Assembly (NCBI GenBank): GCA_043228905.1 | Contig: JBHGNT010000003.1 | Span: forward strand, 21,886,001 to 21,950,000 | DNA from: Azolla caroliniana | Lineage: Eukaryota; Polypodiophyta | DNA: 64,000 nucleotides | Direction: 5' to 3' | Shown: positions 44,467 to 57,668 of the stretch, piece by piece | Numbering within the stretch: position 1 is the first letter of the stretch | Layout of the letters: each line of letters starts with the position of its first letter | Program-made: the position numbers and the translations under genes | Notes under the pieces: generated by a model | Told to the model about the DNA's origin: nothing | Databases searched by the model: none | Seen by the model: the letters and a program-made list of their open reading frames with translations, nothing else

Positions 44467-47442
44467 ATGCTCAGACAATGCTCTAAGAAGAATAACCCAA
44501 CACAGAAAATCAATTGTTTCTCCTCCTCCTCCATTGAAAGAGGTGCTCGGCATGAAGAACCTCTGCAACCTAGGCCTTGCTATGCCCCCCTCCCAAAGAA
44601 ACAGAGTCATTTGGTTCCACTATTTCTGCACATGGATCAGTCCAGGATGAGGAACTTGCAGGGAAATCCTGATTCCTCCACTTATGCAAGCCTCATTCGA
44701 TCTGTCACTCTCTCTAAATCCTTATCAGAAGCACATCGGATCCATGAAGAGATACTCCGTTCAGGCATTCTCCATGGAAATAATATCCTTTTCATTGCTA
44801 ACCTTCTCATCAGAATGTATGCTCATTGTGGAGATCTTTCCATCTCTGTTTCTATATTTTCCGAAGTCTTCATTAAGGATGTGTTCACATGGAATATCAT
44901 GATTTCTTCATTTCTATTACATGGAGAATACCGACAAGCCATATCTCACTTCAATCAGATGATGATCCAGGGTATTATTCCTGATAAATGTAGCTTCGTT
45001 AGTGTTCTGTCAGCTTGTGTGAACGAAGAAACCTTAGATGAAGGTAAGCAAATACATAACCAAGCCTTTTCACTTGGTTTTAATGAAGATTTGCGAGTGG
45101 GTACTTCATTGCTTGAAATGTATAGAAGATGTGGTGATATTGACCAGGTTTTGTTTAGCTTCAGTAGAATGCTGGATAAGGATGTATTCTCATGGAGTGC
45201 TGTGATTTCTGCATGTGCGAACTATGGGAAATGTCAAGATTCTATGTCTTATTTCCAACAAATGATTCAAGAAAGTATCTTTCCCGATGAAGTGATATTT
45301 TCAAGTGTCCTTTCATCATGTCATGGTTCAGAATTTTTACCAAGTGGAAAACGGATACATGCTTGCATAGTTGGGAATAATTATGATTTAGATATTGTCT
45401 TGGGAACTTCTTTGATTAACATGTACAGCCGATGTGGAAACATACATAATGCATATAGCATGTTTAAGAAACTACCTAAGCGAGATACCATATCATGGAA
45501 TGCTATGACTGCTATGTTTGTGAAACATGGCTTACATAAAGATGCCCTAAAGCTTTACAAAAAAATGATGCAAGAAAAGGTGAGTCCAGACCGTGCTACT
45601 TTTGTGAGTCTTCTCGAAGCATGCTCCATGCAAGAGTTGTTGAATGGTGGCATGAAGTTGCATAGAGATATCATGTTTATCGGATTTGATTCAGATATTC
45701 TTGTGAATACATCTCTTATGAACTTGTATTCAAGGTGCAACAACCTGAAACATGCATGGAAGGTTTTTGAAACAATTGCTATTCATGACATTGTTTCATG
45801 GAATGCTATGATTGATATTTGTGCTCAACATGATCAAAGTGAAGATGCTCATCAACTATTTGGAGAGATGCAAAATAATGGTCTTGTTCCCAATAAGGTG
45901 ACCCTTCTAAATATGCTCCAAGCATGCACAAATGAGATAGGTTTCTCTCAAGGCACCCATATACATAATGATATTGTGGCCAGATCATTAGAACTGGATT
46001 TGGTTGTTGCAACTGCCCTTGTTACCATGTATGGAAAATGTAATAGCTTGGAAGATGCATGGGAGTTGTTCACAAGGATACCTGCGAGGAACTTGATTTC
46101 ATGGAATTCAATGTTAGCATCTTATGCACAACATGGTAGAGTTGAACAAACTTTTGCATTGTTTGAACAAATGATCTTGGAAGGAGATTTGCCAAATAAG
46201 GTAACTTTCCTGAGCATGCTTTCTTTGCATCAAAGTAAACTGTGTGTATCTCTAGTTGGCCGATTGCATTCTTTCCTTTTAAGCATTGGGCTTGACAAGG
46301 ATGTTTCTATTGGAAATGCTTTGATATGTATGCATGGGAGGTGTGGCAATCTTAAGGCTGCAAGTTTAGTATTTGATACATTGTCTGAAAGGGATGTAGT
46401 TTCTTGGACGGCTATGATGTCGGTGTATTGTCAAGAAGGGCTCCATAAGGATTGCCATCTTCTTTTTGAACAAATGCAAAGGCAAGGAATTACAGTTGAT
46501 AAAATAGCCTTTGTCATAATGATCAATGCATTTTCCAATGCTGCAACTCTACATGAAGGCAAAATGATACATTCACATGTTGTTCAAAGTAATTTGGACT
46601 CAATAATTGATGTATCAAATGCCTTAGTCAATATGTATGGAAAGTGTGGAAGCCTTGAGGATGCATTCCAAACGTTTGATGAAATGCAAACAAAGAGCAA
46701 ACAGACCTACATCAACATTTTATCGACATGTGCGAACTTGGTTGCCCTTTCATATGGGAAACAAATACATCATGAAATGATGCAAAAGGGTTTTTTGTTG
46801 AATGGACTCTTAGGAAATAATCTTATCAATATGTATGGGAAATGTGGCTGCATTCTTGATGCTCAAAGAGTGTTTGATAAGATGCAAGATAAGGATGTAA
46901 TATCTTGGAGTACCATGATTTCAACATATGCTCAAAATGGACAAGGGAAAAAAGCATTGGAGCTGTTTGATTGTATGAAGCGTGACAAAGTATGGCCAAA
47001 TGAGGTGACCTTTCTTGGTGTTCTTTCGGCTTGTAACCATACTGGGTTGATAGATGATTGCTACCATCACTTTATGTCAATGAATGAAGATTATGGAATT
47101 TCACCACTAGAGGATCATTACACTTGTGTTATTGATCTCCTTTCAAGGTCAGGACGACTAGATGAAGCGGAGAATACGATACTCAAGATGCCTTGTGAAA
47201 GTAGGAGTATTCCCTGGATGGCCTTACTTGGGGCTTGTTTATTTCAGGTAGATGTGGCCAGAGCAGAACGTGCTGCTAATGAAATTTTCTCACTTGAGCC
47301 CAAGAATCCAACACCATATGTGATGCTAGCAAATGTGTATGCAAGTGCAGGGAGGGAGGATGATGCTACAAAAGTGCTCAGTAAAATGAAACAAAAGGGC
47401 CTTTATCATGCTTCTAGCCCAGATTTGATTGGAAATGTCTAA
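44467..47442 (+). CDS. PLS-class pentatricopeptide-repeat protein, no DYW domain
   Basis: Single-exon frame of 991 codons from ATG 44467 (ATG 44632 is a possible later start; both lie before the repeats). From about residue 65 it is built of PPR P, L and S motifs in triplets, with the usual WNAMI, GKQIH and NMYGKCG words. The C-terminus (IPWMALLGACLFQ ... LEPKNPTPYVMLANVYASAG) is an E1-type domain; the frame stops shortly after MKQKGL, without a full E2 or a DYW deaminase. One triplet lacks its P motif (DEMQTKSKQTYINILSTCANL near residue 755). Such proteins bind organelle RNA one base per repeat and mostly support C-to-U editing, here needing a deaminase partner. An N-terminal Ser/Arg/basic stretch could be a targeting signal. 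The target RNA cannot be read from this. Confidence 0.9.
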   Translation: MLRQCSKKNNPTQKINCFSSSSIERGARHEEPLQPRPCYAPLPKKQSHLVPLFLHMDQSRMRNLQGNPDSSTYASLIRSVTLSKSLSEAHRIHEEILRSGILHGNNILFIANLLIRMYAHCGDLSISVSIFSEVFIKDVFTWNIMISSFLLHGEYRQAISHFNQMMIQGIIPDKCSFVSVLSACVNEETLDEGKQIHNQAFSLGFNEDLRVGTSLLEMYRRCGDIDQVLFSFSRMLDKDVFSWSAVISACANYGKCQDSMSYFQQMIQESIFPDEVIFSSVLSSCHGSEFLPSGKRIHACIVGNNYDLDIVLGTSLINMYSRCGNIHNAYSMFKKLPKRDTISWNAMTAMFVKHGLHKDALKLYKKMMQEKVSPDRATFVSLLEACSMQELLNGGMKLHRDIMFIGFDSDILVNTSLMNLYSRCNNLKHAWKVFETIAIHDIVSWNAMIDICAQHDQSEDAHQLFGEMQNNGLVPNKVTLLNMLQACTNEIGFSQGTHIHNDIVARSLELDLVVATALVTMYGKCNSLEDAWELFTRIPARNLISWNSMLASYAQHGRVEQTFALFEQMILEGDLPNKVTFLSMLSLHQSKLCVSLVGRLHSFLLSIGLDKDVSIGNALICMHGRCGNLKAASLVFDTLSERDVVSWTAMMSVYCQEGLHKDCHLLFEQMQRQGITVDKIAFVIMINAFSNAATLHEGKMIHSHVVQSNLDSIIDVSNALVNMYGKCGSLEDAFQTFDEMQTKSKQTYINILSTCANLVALSYGKQIHHEMMQKGFLLNGLLGNNLINMYGKCGCILDAQRVFDKMQDKDVISWSTMISTYAQNGQGKKALELFDCMKRDKVWPNEVTFLGVLSACNHTGLIDDCYHHFMSMNEDYGISPLEDHYTCVIDLLSRSGRLDEAENTILKMPCESRSIPWMALLGACLFQVDVARAERAANEIFSLEPKNPTPYVMLANVYASAGREDDATKVLSKMKQKGLYHASSPDLIGNV

Positions 47443-48108
47443 AAATGCCTTTGAAATTCTTCTTTCAACTCTATGCATTCAGAGTTTGGAAAGCTCAGTA
47501 GAAATTCTTCTAGATTGTGGAAAATGTATTAAGAACATTTTTAGAAATTCTTCTTTCAACTCCATGTACATGTACGGAGTTTGGAAAAACTCAGCAGAAA
47601 GAAATACAAATCAAGAACAAAATGCCCTTATAAAATTGGGACTTAGGTGATTGCTTTTAAGATTTAGTTCACACCTCATTTTCAAGTAAATTCTAATATG
47701 TTTTTGGTCAAATGTTTGGTCTTACAATCTATACACCCAAAGCCTTCTCTTAAAATCTTTATCAGTACACAATTTGGAAAATAAAAACAAATCTTTATGC
47801 ACAACAAATTGATCCTCAAGTGTCCAATCAACTTTTTTGATGGCACAAACTATCTCATAACCAAAGAAAGAATTGCACTGGAGATTGATGAACATAAATT
47901 TTTTTATTAGCTTTAATCAGATACGAAGATTAGTAATAGAAATACAAAAGATTAGGACTAGGGTTTATGCCTTCATAAAAATCGGACTCAGATTTGAACA
48001 TAAATATCACTGCTGTCAAGTTTACTCTACAGTTGCAGATGATTTTCTTTGTTTACATCGACAATGTGCTGAAATAGGCATGGAACGCGCGTAGTCAGAG
48101 AATACACA
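47443..48108. other. Convergent intergenic region
   Basis: Lies between the PPR stop and the CHLD stop and should hold both 3' UTRs. A gaaattcttctttcaact word with following gagtttggaaa and ctcag parts occurs at 47453 and 47544, a 91-bp imperfect direct repeat. No other gene is seen. Confidence 0.6.
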
Positions 48109-51100
48109 TCAGTAACTGCTCTTCATTTCTGACAATGCCTCTTTTGTAGCTGCTGAAATGACAGCATCAGACGCATTCGGTAGATAATAATATTTTCCTG
48201 GTATAACAAAAAACAACAAACAAATGCAATACGGTCAGTTTCTAAAGGCGGTTTTCTAAAATAAGGAAAATCCATTACTTTATGATTCATGCATGTTGAG
48301 TGAACACTTCAGGATTTTAAATAACCCCACCAAATCAGGTCTAAGGCATCCAAATTATAATTAATATTTCATTATAGATGTGACTGTACAATACTCTAGT
48401 TTGCAAATAAACCAGACCCATGACAAATATGCTAAAAGAGTTTTTCCTTACACATGCACAATCACCATGACATAATATTGGATCGAGGGCAAGAGAGTGG
48501 GCATGAATATCTACAAAAGCATCCCTCAACAACAAATTTTCCTTTCTCTTTGTCTGCCATTTAATGCCATAAGTGGATAAACTCACGCGGTCCAAGGATA
48601 CCCATGCACTTTGCTCTTTTCTTAGCATAGTAATAAATCAATCTAATGTTTGTACACAATTTAACCTATTATTTGGCCATTACCTTGCGCAACTCTTGCA
48701 ATTTCTTTCGCAAAACCCGTGGAGACAAACTTGTTTTCTGTGTCAATTACTAGCAAAGACATGCCAGCTTTGTAAATCTTTCCAGCCACTTCAAGAATCT
48801 CTTCCTGCAGACATTCAAAAGAGCAGACAAAGATTGGAATCACATATCAACTTCCCAGGAATAATCTGTCTGAATTCCAAAGTCAGGGAGTTTCATTGGA
48901 GCAATTAAAACTTTTATAATTTATAGGCGTTGGAACAACTGAAGTTACTGTCATGTTATTGACTATTGAAGTTGGCCAAAGATAATCATCTTCAGCAACT
49001 TGGAAAAATAACCATTCCTCTCAAACGGATGATTCTATAACCATTCTCACTTTATATCCCAGAACTGTTAATTACAACCACAAATTCTTTGAAACCCGTA
49101 TATCAATGATTCTTCATCATTCAGAATGGAAAATAGAAATTTTCAATCACGTATGTCAATTTCCTTGTTTAGAAGTCTTAGCAGCAGTGAATCACATTAC
49201 AATATATTTCTTGTAGAAAAATATTTTTTATTAATAAACTAAGAAGAAAACTTTTGTACTTAAAATAACCAGGAAAATTATTTTCACCTTCAGCTCAGCC
49301 TGGGAAGGTCGAGGTGCATCCTCAGCCAAAGCTTGTGGATCACCATTTGACTTTTTGATGGAAACATTGGCCCTCCCATCTGTTATAGCCACAATCATAA
49401 TTCTACCCACATCGCCACTTTTCTCCGCATTTAAGCCCACTCGGACAGCCTGATAAGCAAGTTATCTATCATACAAGTATCCTTCCAAGTACATCAATGG
49501 CATGCTTCTAATGAAGAGAGCAAAAATCACATGGATTACTAACTAGCTTAGTAATGACGGGGTTGTATTTTATGAAAACAGAAAATGAAGAGTTCCTCCT
49601 TACATGCCAGTGCCATAAGTCTCAGATAAACCAGGAAAAAGAAACCCTAAATCTGATCCTTTTACAGCATGAGATGCAGAAGATAGCAGATGATTACCAG
49701 TATCAGATTAGAAGTCATATTACACAGTATAGGATGTTACTCTCAAACCCTTCCACATTGACAGAACCTTTCAACTTCAAATTGATCAATCAAGTTTTTA
49801 GATTCCATAACGTATAACTTTTCCACACATCAACGACCTGAACAAACAGACATTAACTTTGAAAGCAACTTCTATGCCAAAATAATCTGTAACTGGTTGT
49901 GCTCGATGGAGATGGAAGGTCCTGTAAAGATTAGTCTCCTTTAAAATAAGTTTTGAAGCTCTAGTAGTCAGTAACGCCTTGTTTACCATCATGTGGTCAG
50001 TTTTAATGCAAATCCATAAATCAAGGAAAAACCCCATCAAACAGAGAGAGAGAGAGAGAGGGAGGGAGGGAGAGGGAGGGAGGGAGAGAGAGAATGAGAG
50101 AGAGAGAGGGAGAGAGGGAGAGACGCAGGAGCCATTCACCAATGTCAAGAAGCAGGAGGGAGGAGGTTGGCGTGCAGACTTAAAGTCTTGACATGTGTTG
50201 TACAGAATAGCCAAATATCCTTGGAGTTTCAGTTAAAGCAACCAAGATATATGTTGTTTATTTTAATGCATGGCTGCTTATTTCACCATCCTAGAGCACC
50301 TATGGAACACTCCAATTCTCTCACACATAAGTTAACATGATTTCTCTATTGAAGACATTAATGTATCATTTCATTTCACTTTATTTTCTAAATCTCCTGT
50401 GCGAAAAACCACCAATTCACATGATTGAACTGCTACTGGTTCTAAACAATGGCACTCTTATCAGTTACATTGTAGTACTAAAGGAAAAATCTCAATATGA
50501 GATGTCATTCCACAGATTGAGACTCTTTGCCAAAGTGGGAAACATAGTAGTATGAATTCCATGGCATTCCAGAAACCTCCTATGTGTATTGATATGATGT
50601 TGCAAATTGTGTCTCTTTTCTATTTATCCTCTTTCCGTGTCAAGGTTTCAATTTGTATCCTATTCATCCTCCTAAGACAGGGAAATAGTTCATATCCTAA
50701 CTATGGATCATCCTTGTTTGTTAGCATAATTCTCTCAATGAATCTAATTGTAGTAGTACTGCACAAAACAAATTTGCAGGGGGAAAGAGAAGCAAGGACC
50801 ATGCTTAACCCATGTGCCAAGGGCGATCCACCTCCACAGGGCAACCTTTCCAGCCTATTCCTGGCCATAGCAATAGACCTTGACGGTGGCAGAAGAACTT
50901 CTGCAGCATCACCTCGGAAGGGAATGATTGAAACCTATTTAAACAGAAGAAAGTTTGATTAAGACAGTTCTAGGGAGAATCGTCAATAAAATCCTACGAG
51001 TAGAGAACCAGAACCTGATCTCTACTTGTGTAGCTTTCTGCAAGAAGTTGCATGGCTGCACCTTTGGCATTTTTCATTCGATTTAATGCCATACTGCCAC

Positions 51101-54100
51101 TTGCATCCACAACAAATATCACCTGAAACCAAAGCATATCAACAGATGATGAAATATGTACACCTTGTAAACAGAACTATATTTGTCACATCCATTGGCA
51201 ACATGGAGATTACCAGGGCACCTGCTTTCCTTGCCATTCTTTTAGCTCGCATATCTGATTGTTCTACATATACTTTCCTTCCTTGTCCCTTCTCTTCAGC
51301 GCGTTCTCGCCGCAGCTTCTGATAAGGAGCTGCTGCTCTCATAGTGGCATCAACAGCTAGTCTTCTCACGGGACCCTAATAGTACAATCATAATCTAAAC
51401 TCTTAGGATTCTTACATTTCCATTGAAGCAGCACAAATCAAGCCTTTAATTATCTAGGTATTGGCAAAATAATCATACTTCTTATAAACATCCTTTATCC
51501 AAAGATTACTGCGCTTGGATGGCTACATTGGTTGTTACTTAATAGTCAACAGAATGCAAAAATTCTCAAATTTGTAATGAAAGCAGAAACGTTTGTTATG
51601 CATATCAATAAGTTACTTATTTGCAGGTTGCTAAACGTTACAGCAAATGCATAATTGGCAACAAAAGGAAGTATCTTACCTTTGGTAGCATAGGTTTAAT
51701 ATATCGCCCTCTATCTTCAGAAAATATCACATTCTTAGCTCGACCTGCTTTTCCCTTCCGTCTTTGAGCTTGTTGAGCAAAGAAAAGAAGCTGTGGATCT
51801 ACCATCCCACCTTCAGCATCGAAAATAAACTCTTCTGGTACTTCTTGATCTTGTTCTTCATCTTTCTCGTCATCATCATCCTCCTAGAAGGAAATGAAAC
51901 CCAACTTTAAAAAATCCTCAACTTAATAACAAATTAACTGGCATTAGTTTACCTCTTCCTCTTCATCCTCTTCCTCCTGATCATTCTGATCCTGATTCTG
52001 GGGTGGAGGTGGAGGCGGTGGTGGTTGATTTTGCTGCTGGTCCGGGGGTAAATCCTGTGGAATAGATCGAGGCAAGATAACTAATTCCACCTGCAGTGCA
52101 ATTTGCTCAACATAAGATATATATGGCTACCTCTCTAAATAAAGAAATCTGTGTATTACTCCAAACAAAATCCATCATTCATCAACTATTATTTACCATG
52201 CTCTCTCGACAAATAAGAAAATTGGAATATAAATACTCACAGCTTTCTTTAAATCATCGACACCAACTTTATCACGACCCTCTAAAGCTGCCAAGGCCTT
52301 TGCAACTCGTACAGCATATAGCTCCGCTCTATGACCCTGAACAAAATGACCTAGTTATTTGTAACTCTTCTTCCTGAGAAATAAGGTCTCTCACTCCTTT
52401 TGCATCTTGTAAGTCATTTTGGCCTTTTGAATACATTAATACCGCATTTCATTTCATCTCCAGTAGTACTACCAGCCTCATGCTGACCTTAGCAGACATA
52501 TTACCACATATTTGTTTAGTTACTATAGGCACAATATCTTCTCTTTATCCTTGGTAAGACATAGTATCGGATCTTGCCAGGATGCAATTTTCTTTGGTCC
52601 ATAGGTCATTTTTCTTTTTTGAAGACGTTAATATAATATATCATTTCTCGTGTCTCTGAAGACCACTTACTCAAGCTTTGATACCACAAGTGCAATATGT
52701 ATCAACCAACCTGAACCAAGCAATAGAGTATCAAACTAGCAGAGAGGCGGACAGCTCAAGTGATGATGGTAGATCTATCACTAGAAAATGAAGTGTTGCA
52801 AAAACATTGATTACCCTACTCCTGCAACCCACCCCATTAAACAAATTTACATTTGCGTAGTTCTTCGGCAACATCACACTTTTACCTTGGCTTTTTATTG
52901 TTTAATCTTACCAATGGTACAGATTGATGTAAATGACTGTACAACCCTTTAGAAAGGATGGAACGCATGTGACAATTGGTATATTAATTTGAACATAATT
53001 GGCAGTGTAAAATTATTCAAATAGAAAAAGAGGTGCACTTTGTCTAGCTCTTACCGTTGCAATTAGAAAGACACAGGTTCCACACATAAGCCTATACGCA
53101 TGTGACAATTGGTATATTAATTTGAACATATTGGGCACAGTGTAAATATTATTCAAATAGAAAAAGAGGTGCACTTTGTCTAGCTCTTACCATTGCAATT
53201 AGAAAGACACAGGTTCCACACATAAGCTTATACGGCAGTAAAGTCTTCACATAATGCATTTTGTTGCATTTATTCCAACCTCTTAAACAAATACCAGTCC
53301 TAAATGAAGGGTAACATGATTTAAAATTTGGTATAAGTTAGAATATCTCCTGTTACATCAGCCATGAAAATCTCTGTAAACATGGCCACACCTATGCTAT
53401 AATATTGAAAAGACTAATAGGAAATGATTATCATGAGCTACAATCTTTATGGCTTACAAACCAAGCAGCCTCATGAGAAGACAAATGCATTATCATTGTC
53501 CACCTAGCTCTTAACTCTTTATAATAAACCCTGATAATATATTGATGCTTAGATAATGAATTACTTAAATAGACCATTTTGTGGAAATAGAGTACCTGGC
53601 AAGCACCACGGACAGCCTCAGTAACAAGGTATTTCAACTGCTCTCGGCTAATTTGGACATCCTTCAACCATTCTCGAGCAAGTAAAACCTGTCAACCACA
53701 CATATTTGGATATGTTGATACAATGTGTAGCACAAATATCTTGAAGAAAAATGAATATACATTCATTGTTCATAATTTTTTATCCAAATAAGTGTGATGA
53801 AAATGAAAACCTGCAGTTTTGCAGCGTCAGTGGCTTCTGAAGTCTGCTTAAGAATAGATGGTGCATTATCCTGGAATTGGGTAGCAATACCAACGGCTGC
53901 CACACGATCTTCAAATCCTAATTCACCATCTGCACTGCATCATAAGGTTCAGTGTATACATCAAACTTATGTTTGAATTATACATAATAATAGCAACACA
54001 TAAATTACTTTATGGAACAGCTCCAAAATAATGCTGAGTTTTCTTTATTTCCCCAAATGCTCTTGAGTTTCCATTTTTTTCCTCAAACACCCTTGGTCAA

Positions 54101-57100
54101 GCCCCAAGAGAAAGAAAAATGGAATGATTTGACTATTTAATTCCTCAAATAACAGATATAATTTTGAGAAACATGGGATGAATCAAATAGCACCATATAA
54201 TTGCTCTTTGAGAAGTTGACTGAGGGCATTTGGGGAAATTTAGGAGAACAAAAATAACTCGATCATATTTCAGAGTTTTTCACATTATTTTATAGATGAA
54301 TCAAAGAGAAAGCTACAAATGAATTTTGGTACCTCAAATTGATTGCTATTCGATCAAGAAGATGCTCACGGACAGAACCTTCCTCAGGGTTATAGGTGGC
54401 AATAAGAAGTGGCTTGCATGGGTGTCTAAAGCTTATGCCCTCTCGCTCCACCACATTTACTCCTTCCGTAAGAACATTCAGAAGCAAATTACTTATACCT
54501 TCATCAAGAAGGTTTATTTCATCTACATAAAGTACACCTCTATGAGCTTCTGCAAGAAGCCCAGGCTGAAATACAGTAGTTCCTGTTCTCACCGACTCCT
54601 CAACATCAACAGAACCCAGCAATCTATCCTCTGTTATTCCTAATGGAATCTAACAAGCCAGTCACATAAATCAAAACCAAGAACTATGAATTCCTCCCAC
54701 TAAGAGAGAAGAAAACAAAAGCAATCCAAAACAATTGAGCTCAAATAATGATTATTCAACCTGGATAAATGGTGCTCGAATTATCTCTGTTTTCAATGTA
54801 CCATCTGCATTATACTGCACATTATCAGCAAGGCCAGCTTCCCATCTGCATCATTTGAGATCATGATTGGATGTACAAAGCATAGTGAAATCCATCAACT
54901 CATAAAAGTTTATGTTATGAACCTTTACAATTACATTCAAGAAAAATTAGCACGAGGATGAGTTTTTTTTCCGCGGGGGAGGAGGGGAGACTACGTTACA
55001 ACTGCATCCATTAGGTTGAGAGTCTCTGTAAAAGGAAATCAGGAAGGTCCTCCTAATACGTGTTAAGTTAGACACGCCATGATGCTAAGCTACGCTGATT
55101 TAGGTTGCATGAACAGTTAACAAGTGAATATATAATGCAGGCAAACATCCCATGATGCTAAGTCACGTTGATTTAGGTTGCAAAAACAGTTAATAAATGC
55201 ACAATTAATTCAGACAAACAACCCATGATACTAATCCACATGGAGTTAGGTTGCACAAACAGTTAAACAATGCTCAGATAATGCACGAAAACATCCAATG
55301 ATGCTAAGCCACATTGATTTATGGTGCACAAACAGTTCACCAATGCATAGATAATTCAGGCAACCTGTCAATCAGCATTTTTAATCATTCTCGTCTGCAT
55401 CCTTTATACATAAATAGGACGAAAACTTTCCCACCCCACCTATAAAAAAGAATCCTTGTGAAGTTGGGCATCACATATCATCAATCCACATTGATTAAGC
55501 CACATATACAGTCAATAGTTAATTAATGTATGAATACCACAGGCAGCCTATAAATCATCCTTTGTGATCATTATAGGCAGATCAAAGTGGCAAAAATGAG
55601 TTGGGAGAGTACCATATATACTTCTATAGCAGCAGAATACTTTGAGCTTCCAGATTAAAGACTGGTAGAGAGAAACAGAGTGAATGAGTGAATGGTAGAG
55701 AGAAACAGAGTGCGCTACAGAGAGTGGTCTATTAACAAATTAAAAGCTAAAGTTTGGGTATGTTCTCGATCTGTTCGTCATTTAATATTTTGGATCAAAA
55801 GAGTTACCATAGGGTGGCTTATGACTCCTATAATCAAAGTCACAAGCCTCAAACATGTGGAGAGATACATAATAGGTTATCAGGTTCTTGAGACCCAATA
55901 TACTTTCTCCCGAGATGCATGATTGATTGGAAATGCTTGAATGATGCAAACTGTTTGATAGAAAAAATATGCCCTAGAATCAGGTTTACCAGTTAATATT
56001 GCTTTGAGAATTCAGCTGTTCGCTTTTTTCTATGTATGAATATGGCCACACTGAAACCCTAGGTCTTATCTACACAGAGTGCAAACTATGTCTGATCATT
56101 GGGCATATATTTCTAGCCTTAGTTTGACTCCTAATGCAAAATTGATGCACTGTTATGTGTATGCTTACAATGGGGTCTAGAATTAATTTGATTCATAATG
56201 CACAATAGATGCATTCTCATGTGTATGCTTACAAACAGGATCACCAATGTGTGAATGAGCCTATAAAGGGAAAAGAATAACTTTCTTTTAATGCTCTGAA
56301 TGTGCATTCAAGGGACCAAGAAACTGACTCATCAGGGCAAGTGGGATCAGCATTGGCAATCGACCCGGCAACAACTTCTATCGGTGGGATCAGTGCATGC
56401 ATCCCCCTAGCCATCACAGTCTTAGCTGTACCCCTCTCTCCTGCTATAGCTATGCCCCCAATTGCATTGTCCACAGCACCAAGTAAGAGAGCAGTTTTAA
56501 TGGCATCCTGCAGAGATCAAAACACTTAACACAAACCACTCCAAGATCTCAACTATTTATAATACGTTCAAGAAAAACAGCTCTACAACCTATTTTCATT
56601 TAGCTGCAAAAGAAAGGGAAAATTACCAACATAGCACTATTACTTGCGGAAATTCCCAAAAACCCATCCAATTTTGAAGATGAAAATGCCATAGAAGCAT
56701 GCAATGATGAAACCAAAAAGAAAATGACTAATCACTTCCATCCACACACTAATAGCTTTCCATCAAGTGAGAATTACCACTATTCAAACATGAATCAGCC
56801 CCAACTATTTTATAATCACTATATAGTGTGAATCAGATCTATGTTTTAAACCATGGCATTTCAGATATTGTGTGACCATTTTTTAGGAATTTCCTCAAAC
56901 ATTAATTGTTATATCCAGAGTCTTTCATTTAGTTGCAAAGAGAAACTAAAACCACTCCGTTTTTAAGTACAATAAAGCCATCCCATTTTGCATGAAATTA
57001 CCAGATCCATCCCATTTGGAAGAAAATCAAAACCATTTTGCTTTCATGAGCTGTAAGAAAAGTAAAGCTATACCATTTTTAAGAATAAGAAAAACCAGCC

Positions 57101-57668
57101 CACTTTTATTTAATTGCAATTAAAAACAAAAACAACCCCATTTTTATTTAATCGTCCAATTTTTAAGAGAATCCAGAACCATCCCTATTTTCACTTTAGT
57201 TGCAAGAAAATGAAAACCATCAGGAAAAGAAAAACTGGCACATTTTCATGCAACGACGGGATGGAAATAAGCCACTTTCTGTGCATTTAATAAGAGAAAT
57301 ACATTTTCTTTACATGAAAGTATAAACAAAGCCCAGTCATTTAACCCCCCCACTTTTATTTTAGTTTCCAAAGAAATGCAAAAGGAGAAGGGGCAAAAGA
57401 AGCAGCTAACCTGTCCAATTACAGCTGCGAGAGGGAAATACTGACGCCCATACGGTTGGTCTTCGATGCTTCTGCGAGAGGAGGAAGTAGCAGCACCATT
57501 GGAAGAAGACGGAATGGTTTGAGCTACAGATGCTGCTGTTTGGAAAGTACAGCGGAGACGAGGAGAGAGAGCGGTTAGGTACGGAACCGGTTTGGGGAGA
57601 GAGACGCCCAGAAACGGGGAAACCAGGCCATGGCGATGGGTGAGGCTCTGATGAGGGAGAGCTACCAT
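48109..57668 (-). CDS. Magnesium-chelatase subunit D, chloroplastic
   Basis: Fifteen exons on the minus strand, joined at GT-AG sites: 57668-57411, 56507-56329, 54845-54761, 54649-54333, 53934-53811, 53688-53596, 52336-52241, 52090-51953, 51883-51680, 51375-51214, 51122-51015, 50934-50800, 49449-49288, 48804-48684, 48197-48109. They total 2271 bases, 756 residues plus TGA, the usual plant length. The Ser-rich N-terminus is a likely transit peptide. The AAA+ module has GERGTAKT (109-116) and [10 protein letters not shown] (about 213-222). A proline run (407-414) and acidic linker follow, then a von Willebrand A domain with D-A-S-G-S (558-562) and AITDG (about 654-658). With CHLI and CHLH it inserts Mg into protoporphyrin IX at the entry to chlorophyll synthesis. 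Nothing looks disabled. Confidence 0.97.
50043..50130 (+). repeat. GA-rich tract in CHLD intron 12
   Basis: Purine-only run of GAGA/GGGA words; a simple repeat. Confidence 0.9.
52964..53228 (+). repeat. 132-bp tandem duplication in CHLD intron 6
   Basis: acgcatgtgacaattggtat starts the copies at 52964 and 53096. They differ at a handful of positions. Confidence 0.92.
54020..54262. repeat. Foldback-like element in CHLD intron 4
   Basis: The left arm contains atttccccaaatgc; the right arm contains its complement gcatttggggaaat, with partial pairing further out. It could be a small MITE; no clear target duplication. Confidence 0.4.
55079..55372 (+). repeat. 73-bp minisatellite in CHLD intron 2
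   Basis: Four units begin atgatgctaa-like at 55079, 55152, 55225 and 55298, each with a gttgca/gtgcac...acagtt core. A fainter related block lies near 55474-55560. Confidence 0.9.

Noticed and set aside
44125-44610. Minus-strand frame of 161 codons over the MITE and PPR start
   Set aside because: It spans a repeat element and the antisense of the PPR 5' end; low-complexity, no homology seen.
57246-57410. CHLD exon 1 reading on past 57411
   Set aside because: The sequence after CAG is GTTAGC, a splice donor, and the family protein continues at 56507 ([18 protein letters not shown]).
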